A stretch of DNA of 64,000 bases from Amycolatopsis xylanica (GCF_900107045.1 NZ_FNON01000003.1:434001-498000); one strand, 5' to 3'. Positions 45,169-53,206 are shown, numbered from the stretch's first letter. Notes: a model not told the origin generated them from the sequence alone. Program-made: numbers and translations.

Positions 45169-46170
45169 TCAGATCCCCCAGCGCAACGCCGGTGTGTTGA
45201 CCGGTGCGTCCCAGAGCGCGGTGAGTTCGGCGTCGAGCTTCAACAGTGTCAAGCTGATCCCCTGCATTTCGAGGCTGGTGATGTACGGTCCCACCAGTCT
45301 GCGGGTGACGGTGATCCCGCGCTCCGCGAGCAGCTTTTCGGCGATGCCGTGCGCCAGGTAGAGCTCGACCAGCGGGGTGGCGCCCATCGAGTTGGTGAAC
45401 AGCAGCACCTCGTCGCCCGAAGCGAACGGCAGGTCCTCGACGATGGCCGTGACCAGCCGTGCGACGAGCGCGTCGGCGGATTCGAGCGGTATCCGCTCGC
45501 GGCCGGGTTCGCCGTGGATGCCGATGCCGAACTCGATCTCGTCGTCGGCGAGGTCGAAGCTGGGCGTGCCCGCGTGCGGCACGGTCGGCGCGGTGAGCGC
45601 GACGCCGATCGAGCGGACCTGGCCGATCACCTTGCGCGCCAGCGTTTCCACGTCGTCAAGCGAATCACCGCGCTCGGCGGCCGCGCCAGTGATCTTCTCC
45701 AGTAGCACGGTCCCGCCGACGCCGCGGCGGCCCGCGGTGTACGTCGAGTCCTTGACCGCGACGTCGTCGTCGATCACCACGCTGCGCACCGGGGTGCCTT
45801 CGGCCTCGGCGAGCTCGGCCGCGGTCTCGAAGTTCAGCACGTCACCGGTGTAGTTCTTGACGATCAGCAGCGCACCCGCCGGGCCGGCGGTGGCCGCGAC
45901 GGCGGCTTCGACCGCGTCCGGCGTCGGCGAGGTGAACACCGCGCCGGGCACGGCGGCGTGCAGCATCCCGGTGCCGACGAAGCCGCCGTGCAGCGGCTCG
46001 TGGCCGGAGCCACCGCCGGAGATCACCGCGACCTTGCCCTCGACCGGCGCGTCGGCGCGGATGACCAGCGCCGGATCCTCCTGGACACGCAGCACGTCGC
46101 CGTGGGCGAGCGCGAGCCCGCGCAGTGACTCCGCGACCACGTCCGCCGGATCGTTGATGATCTTCTTCAC
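45169..46170 (-). CDS. dhaK: DhaK: dihydroxyacetone-binding kinase subunit
   Basis: 333 aa. GGGSGHEPLHGGFVGTGML gives the GHE motif and the first substrate-contact region, VKNYTGDVLNFETA and the conserved His (FGIGIHGEPGRER) that forms a hemiaminal with dihydroxyacetone. VNSMG-like LFTNSMGATPLVELYL is present. GTG 46170 follows GGAGG. DhaK defines the operon; the PTS-dependent form means dihydroxyacetone phosphorylation here is linked to PEP. Confidence 0.95.
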   Translation of the reverse strand: MKKIINDPADVVAESLRGLALAHGDVLRVQEDPALVIRADAPVEGKVAVISGGGSGHEPLHGGFVGTGMLHAAVPGAVFTSPTPDAVEAAVAATAGPAGALLIVKNYTGDVLNFETAAELAEAEGTPVRSVVIDDDVAVKDSTYTAGRRGVGGTVLLEKITGAAAERGDSLDDVETLARKVIGQVRSIGVALTAPTVPHAGTPSFDLADDEIEFGIGIHGEPGRERIPLESADALVARLVTAIVEDLPFASGDEVLLFTNSMGATPLVELYLAHGIAEKLLAERGITVTRRLVGPYITSLEMQGISLTLLKLDAELTALWDAPVNTPALRWGI

Positions 46171-46239
46171 GACTTGCCTCCGTGCATCTTCGGACAGGGC
46201 AAAGCCTGTCTACCGCGCAGCGGAGCTGACGACAACCCG

Positions 46240-47223
46240 CTACGGCTTCGGCAGTTTCGGCACGACGGTCTTCGCCGCCTTGACCGCCTTGGCGCAGGAG
46301 CCGTCCGCGACCGGGTCCTTGCTGTGGTCGTTCTGGAAGCCCACGGTGACGAGCTCGACGCGGTCGCCTTCGAGCGGCAGGTGCGTCCACCTGACGCTGC
46401 ATTTCGCCATGCCGGTCTCCGGCTTCTGGAACGCGGTCACCCCTGGCACGTCGGCCTTGACGTAGCCGCGGCCCTCGGAGGGCGCGATACCGTCGTTGTC
46501 GTACTCGATCGTCAGCCGCTGACCGCTGCCGCTCCAGGTGCAGTGATGCAGGTCGACGATCACCTTGTTGGCCGCGGGCGCGAGTTCCTTGATCACCGCG
46601 TCGTCCACGCTCACGCACGGGTCCGCCGCGACCAGCGAGCCCTTCGCCAACGCGTACTTGGGCGGGTTCGCGTCACGCAGCCGCTTGACCACCTTCTCCA
46701 TCAGCGCGGTCGCGGTCTTGCACGCGTCGCCGCCCGGGTAGGTCACGTTGACCGTGATGCCGATCCCGAGCTGCTTGGACGTCACCGCGCCGAGCGCGCA
46801 CTCCGGGGCACCGTCCTTACCCGGCCTGAGCACCTGCGGAAGCCCCGCGACCACGCCCTGCGGGTTGGACGCCTGGAGAATGGCGGTGCCCAGCTCGAGC
46901 GAGATGTCGATCTTCTTGCCACCGACGTCCTTGACGTCGTTGCGGCAGTTCGAGGGATCGGACATCCTCGGCTCGGAGGCCGTGCCCAGGTCCGCGAGCG
47001 CCGTCTTGTCGATCAGCTTGCACGTGTCGATCGCGCGCAGCGCGTCGGCGGACACCGCCTTGTCGGTGATCTCACCGGTCGGCACGCCGTCGCCGCTCGC
47101 CGCGGGGATCGTGGTGCGCGCGAAGTTCTCCTTGCCCAGGTCGGCGCCGCAGCCGGCCACGAGCAGGAGGGCTCCGAGCAAAACCGTGCCGGACAAGGGC
47201 GTGAGACGGTATCGAGGTAGCAC
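46240..47223 (-). CDS. DUF3558-like lipoprotein with two Cys modules
   Basis: 327 aa. After a short N-terminus (LPRYRLTPLSG) a lipobox LLLVAGC is seen. Two modules: AIDTCKLIDKTALADLGTAS...SNCRNDV and AADPCVSVDDAVIKELAPA...HHCTWSGSGQRLTIEY, paralogous to the 42955 lipoprotein and the kinase ectodomain at 26236. Start: the frame is open upstream to 47370, but TACCGT (47231-47236) is 7 nt before GTG 47223. Extracytoplasmic; ligand unknown. Not in the dha operon, as dhaK has its own RBS and the gap is 69 bp. Confidence 0.78.
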   Translation of the reverse strand: MLPRYRLTPLSGTVLLGALLLVAGCGADLGKENFARTTIPAASGDGVPTGEITDKAVSADALRAIDTCKLIDKTALADLGTASEPRMSDPSNCRNDVKDVGGKKIDISLELGTAILQASNPQGVVAGLPQVLRPGKDGAPECALGAVTSKQLGIGITVNVTYPGGDACKTATALMEKVVKRLRDANPPKYALAKGSLVAADPCVSVDDAVIKELAPAANKVIVDLHHCTWSGSGQRLTIEYDNDGIAPSEGRGYVKADVPGVTAFQKPETGMAKCSVRWTHLPLEGDRVELVTVGFQNDHSKDPVADGSCAKAVKAAKTVVPKLPKP

Positions 47224-47230
47224 GCGGAGC

Positions 47231-47236
47231 ACGGTA
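47231..47236 (-). promoter_or_regulatory. -10 element for leaderless lipoprotein mRNA
   Basis: TACCGT on the minus strand, 7 nt before GTG 47223. Confidence 0.4.
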
Positions 47237-47270
47237 GCGGGCTGATCGACGGTGTGCTGGGACAACCCGG

Positions 47271-47528
47271 TTATTCGCCCTGTTCTTCCGGCGGCGTCAC
47301 CACGATCGGCCTGACCTTCGCCCACACCACGAAGAGCAGGGTGAACACCAGCATGCCGATCCCGGCCCACAGGTTGATGTTCACGCCAGCCGCCTTCGCC
47401 AGGTCGGCGTCGGTGGTGAAACCGATCCCCATGATGGTGAGCACCAGCCCGTACACGCCGGTGAGCATCGCGATGATCAGGCGGATGTCGAAGGCACCGG
47501 CCTTCTGTGTCTTCTTCGGATCAGCCAT
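47271..47528 (-). CDS. Small two-span membrane protein linked to SSS symporter
   Basis: 85 aa. Begins MADPKKTQKAGAFDIR, with two transmembrane helices (IIAMLTGVYGLVLTIMGIGF and NLWAGIGMLVFTLLFVVWA) and a short acidic tail. GGAGG 5 nt upstream of ATG 47528. It is 9 bp downstream of a sodium:solute symporter gene, where small partner proteins of this size are frequently found in actinomycetes. Probably an accessory subunit or stabiliser of the transporter; no direct evidence. Confidence 0.75.
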   Translation of the reverse strand: MADPKKTQKAGAFDIRLIIAMLTGVYGLVLTIMGIGFTTDADLAKAAGVNINLWAGIGMLVFTLLFVVWAKVRPIVVTPPEEQGE

Positions 47529-47537
47529 GGTTACCTC

Positions 47538-49235
47538 CTAGAAGGCGATGTTGAGGGCGATGGTGATGACCAGCACGATGCCGGCGAGCAGCGCGGGCTT
47601 GCGATACCACCCGGAGTTCTCCCCGGTGTCGTCGTGCTTGAGCGAGTCCTTCGGAGTCAACGAGTAGACGAGCCCGACGAGCTCGCTGTCCGGCTTCGGC
47701 TTGGTGGCCAGCGAAACGACCACGCTCACCAGGATGTCGACGGCGAACGCGACACCCGCGGCGACGAAGCTGGTGCCCTGGCCCTTCAGCCCGATCACCT
47801 CGGCCTGCGACAGCGCCCAGATGGTGATGGCCGAACCCGTGCCCGCGACGAGGCCGATCCAGCCGGCGGCGGGCGTCATCCGCTTCCAGAACATGCCGAG
47901 GATGAAGGTCGCGAACAGCGGCGCGTTGAAGAAGGAGAACAGGTCCTGCAGGTAGTTCAGGATGTTCGCGGAGTTCGACGCGATGAACGCGGTGCCGATC
48001 GCCAGCACGGTGGCGGCGGCGGTGACGATCCGGCCGAGGTTGAGGTAGTAGCCGTCCGGCTTGTCCTTCTTGACGTAGGTCTGCCAGATGTCATAGGTGA
48101 ACACCGTGTTGAAGGCGGACAGGTTCGCCGCCATGCCCGCCATGAACGACGCCAGCAGACCGGCGATCGCGACACCGAGCATGCCGTTCGGCAGCAGGTC
48201 GCGCATGAGCAGCAGCAGCGCGTTGTTGAAGGTGACGCCGCTTTCGGCCTTGCCGCCGTCGAGCAGCACCTGCTTGTCCTTGACGTACTCGGACACGCTG
48301 ACCGCGGCGATCATGCCGGGGATGATCACGATGAACGGGATGAACATCTTCGGGAAGGCGCCGATGATCGGCGTCCGGCGGGCCGCCGACATGCTCTTCG
48401 ACGCCATCGCGCGCTGGACCTCGACGAAGTTCGTCGTCCAGTAGCCGAACGAGAGCACGAACCCCAGTCCGAAGACCAGGCCGAGGATGGAGAGGAAGTT
48501 GTTGCCGAAGCCGGTGAGGTTGTCACCGGGCCACGAGTGCAGCTGCTCGGCGCCGCCCGGCGAGTTGGTGACCTTGTCGACCAGGCCCTGCCAGCCGCCG
48601 ACCTTGACCAGGCCGACGATCGTCAGCGGCAGCAGCGCGGCGACGATCACGAAGAACTGCAGCACCTCGTTGTAGATGGCGGCCGACAGCCCGCCCAGCG
48701 CGGTGTAGGAGAGCACGATGAACGCGGCGGCGACGATCGACACCCACAGCGGCCAGCCGAGCAGCAGGTTCACCACGCTGGCCAGCAGGAACAGGTTCGC
48801 GCCCGCGATGAGCACCTGCGCCGCGGCGAAGCTGATGCCGTTGACCAGGTGCGCGGGCTTGCCGAACCGGCGGCGCATGAACTCGGGAACGCTGCGCACC
48901 TTCGAGCCGTAGTAGAACGGCATCATCACGATGCCGAGGAACAGCATCGCCGGGACCGCGCCGATCCAGAAGTAGTGGAACGTCGGCATCCCGTACTGGG
49001 CGCCGTTGGCGGACATGCCCATGACCTCGACCGCGCCGAGGTTCGCCGAGATGAACGCGAGACCGGTGACCCAGGCGGGCAGCGAACGACCGGAGAGGAA
49101 GAAGTCGAGGCTGCTCGACACCTGCCTCCTGGCCAGCGCGCCGATGCCCAGCACGAGAACGAAGTAGAACGCCAGCAGCACGTAGTCGATCGCGCTGGCG
49201 TCCAGCCGCAGATTCGCCTCCGCAAGGACGTGCAC
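47538..49235 (-). CDS. Sodium:solute symporter (SSS/SLC5 family)
   Basis: 565 aa, about 14 transmembrane helices. Family signatures DYVLLAFYFVLVLGIG, SSLDFFLSGRSLPAWVTGLAFISANLGAVE (Na-site region), GYWTTNFVEVQRAMASKSMSAARRTP and FMAGMAANLSAFNTVFTYDIW. Closest to the SGLT-type branch (sugars, inositol) rather than acetate or proline carriers, by these motifs. RBS GGAGG before GTG 49235. The small 85-aa membrane protein follows it in the same operon. Confidence 0.9.
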   Translation of the reverse strand: MHVLAEANLRLDASAIDYVLLAFYFVLVLGIGALARRQVSSSLDFFLSGRSLPAWVTGLAFISANLGAVEVMGMSANGAQYGMPTFHYFWIGAVPAMLFLGIVMMPFYYGSKVRSVPEFMRRRFGKPAHLVNGISFAAAQVLIAGANLFLLASVVNLLLGWPLWVSIVAAAFIVLSYTALGGLSAAIYNEVLQFFVIVAALLPLTIVGLVKVGGWQGLVDKVTNSPGGAEQLHSWPGDNLTGFGNNFLSILGLVFGLGFVLSFGYWTTNFVEVQRAMASKSMSAARRTPIIGAFPKMFIPFIVIIPGMIAAVSVSEYVKDKQVLLDGGKAESGVTFNNALLLLMRDLLPNGMLGVAIAGLLASFMAGMAANLSAFNTVFTYDIWQTYVKKDKPDGYYLNLGRIVTAAATVLAIGTAFIASNSANILNYLQDLFSFFNAPLFATFILGMFWKRMTPAAGWIGLVAGTGSAITIWALSQAEVIGLKGQGTSFVAAGVAFAVDILVSVVVSLATKPKPDSELVGLVYSLTPKDSLKHDDTGENSGWYRKPALLAGIVLVITIALNIAF

Positions 49236-49302
49236 CGAGCCACCTCCAGTTGTCCACCAAAAACGCTGGTATCGCGTTAATCGCGGACCCTACTGCATGG
49301 AT

Positions 49303-49902
49303 TCAGGCGCGGCAGCCCGGCCGGGTGACAGTCCGTCGGTTGTCCTGCTTTTTTGTCCGCACCAGTAAGAACCCGGCGGCCGCGCCGGCCAGTATCGCGG
49401 GCCCGTGGATGTCGGTGCTCACGCTCAGCACGGCCGCGCCGGCGAGCACGATCCCGGCCGCGACGACCTGGCGCCGCCGGCTGAGCGAGTACACGGCCAA
49501 CGCGCCGAGCGGACCGCAGAACGCCACGGACACACCACCGGAAAACGGTTGCCACAGCTCGCCCACGCCATGGCCGGCGAGCGCCCCGGCCGTCAGCAGC
49601 ACGACGAGGCGACCGGTTCCCAGCGTCCGCTCGGCGATGGTCCCGACCACAGCTGCCAGCACGGCCAGCCCGAGTACGGACGGCAGCGGGTCCGGCTGGA
49701 CCAGGACGGGTGAGATCAGCCGCCACACCTGCCCGGCCGCCAGCGCGTCCGGATCCCGTCGCACCGCCAAGAACAATCCGACGGCCCCGAGGTGGTACAG
49801 CGCCGTGCCCGTCGCCCAGCAGGCGAGAACCACGATCGTGCCCACCGGGACACGGGTCCGCACATCGGGCAGCGGCGGAAGCGGGGTGGCGTTTTCGGTC
49901 AT
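49303..49902 (-). CDS. Rhomboid-like membrane protein lacking the catalytic serine
   Basis: 199 aa, about six transmembrane helices. Topology and the motifs GQVWRLISPVLVQ, FCGPLGALAVYSL and DIHGPAILAGAAAGF match rhomboids. In active enzymes the GxSG loop carries the serine; here the aligned GPLG has Leu132 at that place, while the His166 region is kept. So it is probably a non-proteolytic rhomboid-like protein. ATG 49902 has TAAGCT 6 nt upstream and no RBS. The 14929 gene in this window is the active paralogue. Confidence 0.72.
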   Translation of the reverse strand: MTENATPLPPLPDVRTRVPVGTIVVLACWATGTALYHLGAVGLFLAVRRDPDALAAGQVWRLISPVLVQPDPLPSVLGLAVLAAVVGTIAERTLGTGRLVVLLTAGALAGHGVGELWQPFSGGVSVAFCGPLGALAVYSLSRRRQVVAAGIVLAGAAVLSVSTDIHGPAILAGAAAGFLLVRTKKQDNRRTVTRPGCRA

Positions 49903-49908
49903 GCGGCG

Positions 49909-49914
49909 AGCTTA
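49909..49914 (-). promoter_or_regulatory. -10 element for the rhomboid-like gene
   Basis: TAAGCT on the minus strand, 6 nt before ATG 49902. Confidence 0.4.
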
Positions 49915-49991
49915 AGAAGCCCACGCCTTCGAAACGCCCGTCGTCTGTCACGGCTCTCCCATGACAAATGGCACGGCCGTCGTGACGGGCT

Positions 49992-50025
49992 CGAAAACGC
50001 CGGGCAGGGCGGGGCCTGCCCGGCG
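49992..50025 (-). terminator. Rho-independent terminator of the papain-like gene
   Basis: 11-bp stem CGCCGGGCAGG/CCTGCCCGGCG (49998-50025), 6-nt loop, followed on the minus strand by TTTTCG. It lies 10 nt past the 50035 stop. Confidence 0.75.
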
Positions 50026-50034
50026 CATCGGGGT

Positions 50035-50811
50035 TCAGCGGTCGGTCGGGACGGCGATCTCGCCTTCCTCCTCGAGCAGGCGGGCGAGCACGTCGTCGGG
50101 CATGTAGGTGCGGTGCGGATAGCCCATGCCCCACGAGTTGAGGAAGGGCACCGCGCCGAGCTTGTCGGCGCGCTCGTTGCCGAGTACGGCGTGGACGTCC
50201 TCGACGTTCTTGGCCCAGCGGAAGACCTTGAGTCCCTTGTTGACGTCCGGTGTGTACTTCTCGCGCTTGTGCCAGTCGTCGTCGACGTACATGTCGCTCC
50301 AGGTCACGTGCCCGAGTTCGACGAGTGCCTCGGCGGCCGCGCGGACCGAGGTGCCGTTGTCGTCGCCGGGGTTCGTCTCTGGCCACTGGTCACGCTTCTT
50401 GGCCGTGTCCCACAGCCAGCGCGCGGCGTAGAGGTCCGAGTTGAAGATCGACATCGCTCGCGACCAGCCGAAGCCGACACAGGCGCCTTCACGGCCCTGG
50501 TCGTAGAACTTCTGCCGCCCGTCGGTGTCCGGGTCGCCGCCGGGCTCGAGGCAGACGCAGTGCCCGCCGCGGATGCGGGTGAGCGACTTCGCGCCCTTCT
50601 TGGCGACGAAGAACTCGCCGGAAACGGCGTCTTTCTCCGGCTTGTCGAATTCGGTGTACCAGTTGACTCCGATGACGACGGGGACGCGCGTGGGCAGTTC
50701 GTCGGCGGCGAGCGCGGTGAGCGGATAACGCTCAACGTGGCGCCAGTCATCCGGAATGAAACGGCCGAGTCTGGGGTCGGCCGGATCGGTGTCCATCGGG
50801 CGATAACGCAT
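50035..50811 (-). CDS. Papain-fold (C1-like) cysteine peptidase with unusual motif order
   Basis: 258 aa. Recognisable C1 elements are YDQGREGACVGFGWS with Q105 and C111, the GTSVRAAAEALVELG helix, and LNSWGMGYP with N225. The piece normally found between them in C1 peptidases, VPVVIGVNWYTEF and a GGHCVCLE His strand (H84), instead comes before the Cys helix. So the order is His-Cys-Asn. No signal or propeptide is visible. RBS AGGAGG before ATG 50811. Similar hypothetical proteins occur in actinomycetes and possibly their phages; function is unknown. It may be an inactive or processing-type peptidase. Confidence 0.6.
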   Translation of the reverse strand: MRYRPMDTDPADPRLGRFIPDDWRHVERYPLTALAADELPTRVPVVIGVNWYTEFDKPEKDAVSGEFFVAKKGAKSLTRIRGGHCVCLEPGGDPDTDGRQKFYDQGREGACVGFGWSRAMSIFNSDLYAARWLWDTAKKRDQWPETNPGDDNGTSVRAAAEALVELGHVTWSDMYVDDDWHKREKYTPDVNKGLKVFRWAKNVEDVHAVLGNERADKLGAVPFLNSWGMGYPHRTYMPDDVLARLLEEEGEIAVPTDR

Positions 50812-51169
50812 GGGATTCCTCCTGTCCCGTTACAGCGGGCGAGCATGGAGGCGGACGAAAAACCATTGGTACGACGGCAAGTCGTGCGACCAGGCGGCCA
50901 CCCCTCCAGCCACGACGGGCGTCCGTCATGGCTCCTCGAATTCGAGTGTGACACAGCACACAACGGCCAGGTGGGGATCTCACCTGAATGGCGCAGGGAT
51001 TTCCGGAAAAGTAATGATCGTGCACCATTCAACTAAGCTAATCCGTTACTTTCTCGCGCCCCGTGAGAGGCGCGGGACACGCAATAAATACGCGAACAAG
51101 AGAACGGTTTGGTCTCGGATCCACAGAGGAACGCAGCGAGGCCATACCGGACAAAGGGCGTTTACGACG
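50812..51169. other. 358-bp palindrome-rich intergenic region
   Basis: No convincing gene. AT content is higher than average from ~50990 to 51120. Palindromes: CTCGAATTCGAG (50935-50946), TTTCCGGAAA (51000-51009), and a long-range AAAGTAA (51008-51014) with TTACTTT (51046-51052). It lies upstream of the minus-strand papain-like gene, so these may be its operators or promoter elements. Confidence 0.5.
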
Positions 51170-51811
51170 CTACCGAAGGCTTACTTTCGATGCGTACTCG
51201 TCGCAGTGGGCCACTTCGAGTGACTCCGGGATATGCACCCAGCCGCGATGCTGGATCCCCGCGAGCTGCAACGTGACGAGCGGGGCGAACCGGCCGACGT
51301 CGATGCCCTCATAACCGTGCTTCACCACGCAGCGGTAAATGTCATCGGAAACCACCAAAGCGACCGGCTCGTCCGTCTGCTCCAATGCCGCTTTGACCGC
51401 GGGCGCGTCCAGCAACCGGAAGGCGACGTCGAGCGCTTCGCCGAAGTTGCCGTGGCCGTCGTGGTGGACCTCGCCGGCGTGGACCACCGCGCGCAGGCGG
51501 AAGCGGTGGTCGGGGTGGAGTGAGTCGTGGGCGGCCAGCAGCTTGCTCAGCGTCGGGATGACCGGGTTGAGCAAGGCCGTCTTCGGGACCTCGTCGACGG
51601 GGCGGATCAGGGCGAGCACGCCGTCGCCGCGGTCGACCAGCGCGTCGCGGTGGGCCTCGGAAATACCGCCGGCGAGCAGGGCCTCGTCGAGCAGTTCGTA
51701 CATGACGCGGCGCAGTTCGGCCTTGGCGGGGTTCGTTCTGGCGGTCGAGCCTTCGATGTCCAGCGCCAGCATGACTCGGTAGCGCGGCAGGTCCGGAGGC
51801 TCAGCAGTCAT
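51170..51811 (-). CDS. Class III nucleotidyl cyclase-like protein, partly degenerate
   Basis: 213 aa single-domain protein. YRVMLALDIEGST gives the first metal-site Asp (D18) and VDRGDGVLALIRP the second (D63). HAGEVHHDGHGNFGEALDVAFRLLDAP corresponds to the cyclase helix that normally carries the catalytic Asn-Arg pair; the Asn position reads Asp, the Arg is kept. The C-terminal VALVVSDDIYRCVVKHGYEGID is like other actinomycete cyclase-homology proteins linked to conflict systems. GGGGAG precedes ATG 51811; a TGCA array lies upstream. Activity is uncertain. Confidence 0.65.
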   Translation of the reverse strand: MTAEPPDLPRYRVMLALDIEGSTARTNPAKAELRRVMYELLDEALLAGGISEAHRDALVDRGDGVLALIRPVDEVPKTALLNPVIPTLSKLLAAHDSLHPDHRFRLRAVVHAGEVHHDGHGNFGEALDVAFRLLDAPAVKAALEQTDEPVALVVSDDIYRCVVKHGYEGIDVGRFAPLVTLQLAGIQHRGWVHIPESLEVAHCDEYASKVSLR

Positions 51812-51843
51812 GTCGAAATCTCCCCTCGCCCTGGGCTCGACCG

Positions 51844-51872
51844 TGCAAATGCATGTGCCAGATGCACGTGCA
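51844..51872. promoter_or_regulatory. Symmetric TGCA array upstream of the cyclase-like gene
   Basis: Four TGCA words at 51844, 51850, 51863 and 51869, arranged as two pairs (TGCA-N2-TGCA) separated by 9 nt. The right pair is a perfect 10-bp palindrome, TGCACGTGCA. About 33-61 bp upstream of ATG 51811. Looks like a two-site operator. Confidence 0.5.
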
Positions 51873-51960
51873 CCAACGGTACCGCGTTCGGCGGTTGCTT
51901 GGGGAATTTCAGCCGGGACAGGCGGGGAAATTCTTGCCGGTGGCCTGAGCCACAAACCCT

Positions 51961-52620
51961 TTAGAACAGGCGGAATTCGTCGCTTTCGATGCCGCGCAGC
52001 GCGTCGTAGTCCAGGGTCAGGCAGCGGATGCCGCGGTCCTCGGCGAGGGTGCGGGCCTGCGGCTTGATGATCTGGGCCGCGAAGACGCCCTGCACGGGGG
52101 CGAGGAGCGGGTCGCGGTTGAGGAGCTCGAGATAACGGGTGAGCTGCTCGACGCCGTCGATCTCGCCGCGGCGCTTGATCTCGACGGCGACACTGCGGCC
52201 GTCGGCGTCGCGGGCCATGATGTCGACCGGGCCGATGGCCGTCGGGAACTCGCGGCGGACCAGGGTGTGGCCCTCGCCGAGGGTGGTGATGTGCTCGGCG
52301 AGCAGTTCCTGCAGGTGCGCCTCGACGCCGTCCTTCTGCAGGCCGGGCTCGGCGCCGAGTTCGCGCGTGTGCTCGTGGAAGATCTCTTCGATCGTGATGA
52401 CGAGCTTCTCGCCCGCCTTGTTCTCGACGATCCACGTCTTGCCGTCCTCGATGAGCCAGCACGGCGGCGTCATCCAGTTCAGCGGCTTGTAGGCGCGGTC
52501 GTCGGAATGCACGGACACGGAGTTGTCCGACTTGACCAACAGCAGCCTGTTCGCCATGGGCAGGTGGGCGGTCAGACGGCCGGCGTAGTCGACCTGGCAG
52601 CGAGCGAGAACGAGGCGCAC
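51961..52620 (-). CDS. nucS: Endonuclease NucS (EndoMS), mismatch-repair nuclease
   Basis: 219 aa. Actinobacterial mismatch-specific endonuclease that replaces MutS/MutL. The N-terminal domain [21 protein letters not shown] and [19 protein letters not shown] matches mycobacterial NucS closely; the RecB-like nuclease core [23 protein letters not shown] has the Asp, Glu and Lys of the PD-(D/E)xK site. The terminal hydrophobic DEFRLF resembles the beta-clamp-interacting tail. GTG 52620 has TACCCT 6 nt upstream. Confidence 0.95.
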   Translation of the reverse strand: MRLVLARCQVDYAGRLTAHLPMANRLLLVKSDNSVSVHSDDRAYKPLNWMTPPCWLIEDGKTWIVENKAGEKLVITIEEIFHEHTRELGAEPGLQKDGVEAHLQELLAEHITTLGEGHTLVRREFPTAIGPVDIMARDADGRSVAVEIKRRGEIDGVEQLTRYLELLNRDPLLAPVQGVFAAQIIKPQARTLAEDRGIRCLTLDYDALRGIESDEFRLF

Positions 52621-52626
52621 CCGCCG

Positions 52627-52632
52627 AGGGTA
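52627..52632 (-). promoter_or_regulatory. -10 element for leaderless nucS mRNA
   Basis: TACCCT on the minus strand, 6 nt before GTG 52620. The divergent Nudix -10 lies only 13 bp away. Confidence 0.45.
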
Positions 52633-52645
52633 GGACAACACCGGA

Positions 52646-52651
52646 GATACT
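52646..52651 (+). promoter_or_regulatory. -10 element for the Nudix gene
   Basis: GATACT ends 6 nt before GTG 52658. Confidence 0.4.
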
Positions 52652-52657
52652 GATCGG

Positions 52658-53206
52658 GTGGACCCCATTGAGAGCGTGAGCTCACGCGAGGTGTATCGCA
52701 ACGCCTGGATGACCGTGCGCGAGGACGAGATCCGGCGCCCCGATGGCTCCGCCGGGATCTACGGCGTGGTCGACAAACCGGCCTACGCGCTGGTCATCCC
52801 GTTCGACGGCGACCGGTTCCGGCTGGTCGAGCAGTTCCGGTATCCGCTGGGGCTACGGCGCTGGGAATTCCCGCAGGGCACCGCTCCCGACCTCGCCGAC
52901 GTCGAACCGGGTGAGCTCGCCGCGCGTGAGCTGCGCGAGGAAACGGGGCTGCGGGCCGGTTCCCTGGTCGAGCTCGGGCTGATCGACTGCGCGCCGGGGT
53001 TCGTCAGCCAGCGTGGACGCGTCTTCCTCGCGCTCGACCTCACCGAAGGCGAGCCCGAGCGCGAGACCGAGGAGCAGGACATGCGCAGTGCGTGGTTCAG
53101 CCGCGCGGAGCTCGAAAAGATGATCTCCACCGGAATGATCACCGACTCGCAGTCGATCGCCGCGTACGCGCATCTCCTGCTCTACGAACGGGATAAAGCC
53201 CGCTAA
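52658..53206 (+). CDS. Nudix hydrolase, ADP-ribose pyrophosphatase-like
   Basis: 182 aa. Nudix box [18 protein letters not shown] with the metal-binding REEXE glutamates; the upstream [40 protein letters not shown] is the substrate-recognition region typical of ADP-ribose/NUDT5-type members. Hydrolyses nucleoside diphosphate derivatives. Start GTG 52658, 37 bp from the divergent nucS start, so both promoters overlap. A hairpin terminator covers its stop codon region. Confidence 0.88.
   Translation: MDPIESVSSREVYRNAWMTVREDEIRRPDGSAGIYGVVDKPAYALVIPFDGDRFRLVEQFRYPLGLRRWEFPQGTAPDLADVEPGELAARELREETGLRAGSLVELGLIDCAPGFVSQRGRVFLALDLTEGEPERETEEQDMRSAWFSRAELEKMISTGMITDSQSIAAYAHLLLYERDKAR

Noticed and set aside
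47634..49280. 548-codon frame antisense to the sodium symporter
   Set aside because: Charged Arg/Asp/Glu repeats produced by complementing hydrophobic membrane codons; the symporter on the minus strand is clearly real.
50810..51223. 137-codon plus-strand frame in the palindrome-rich intergenic region
   Set aside because: No family resemblance, no RBS, and it overlaps the minus-strand cyclase-like gene 3' end; treated as chance.
51170..52462. Single 430-codon frame joining the cyclase-like gene to an upstream part across nucS
   Set aside because: The upstream half is a frame shadow of nucS rich in His/Arg/Pro; the cyclase-like protein has a good RBS at ATG 51811.
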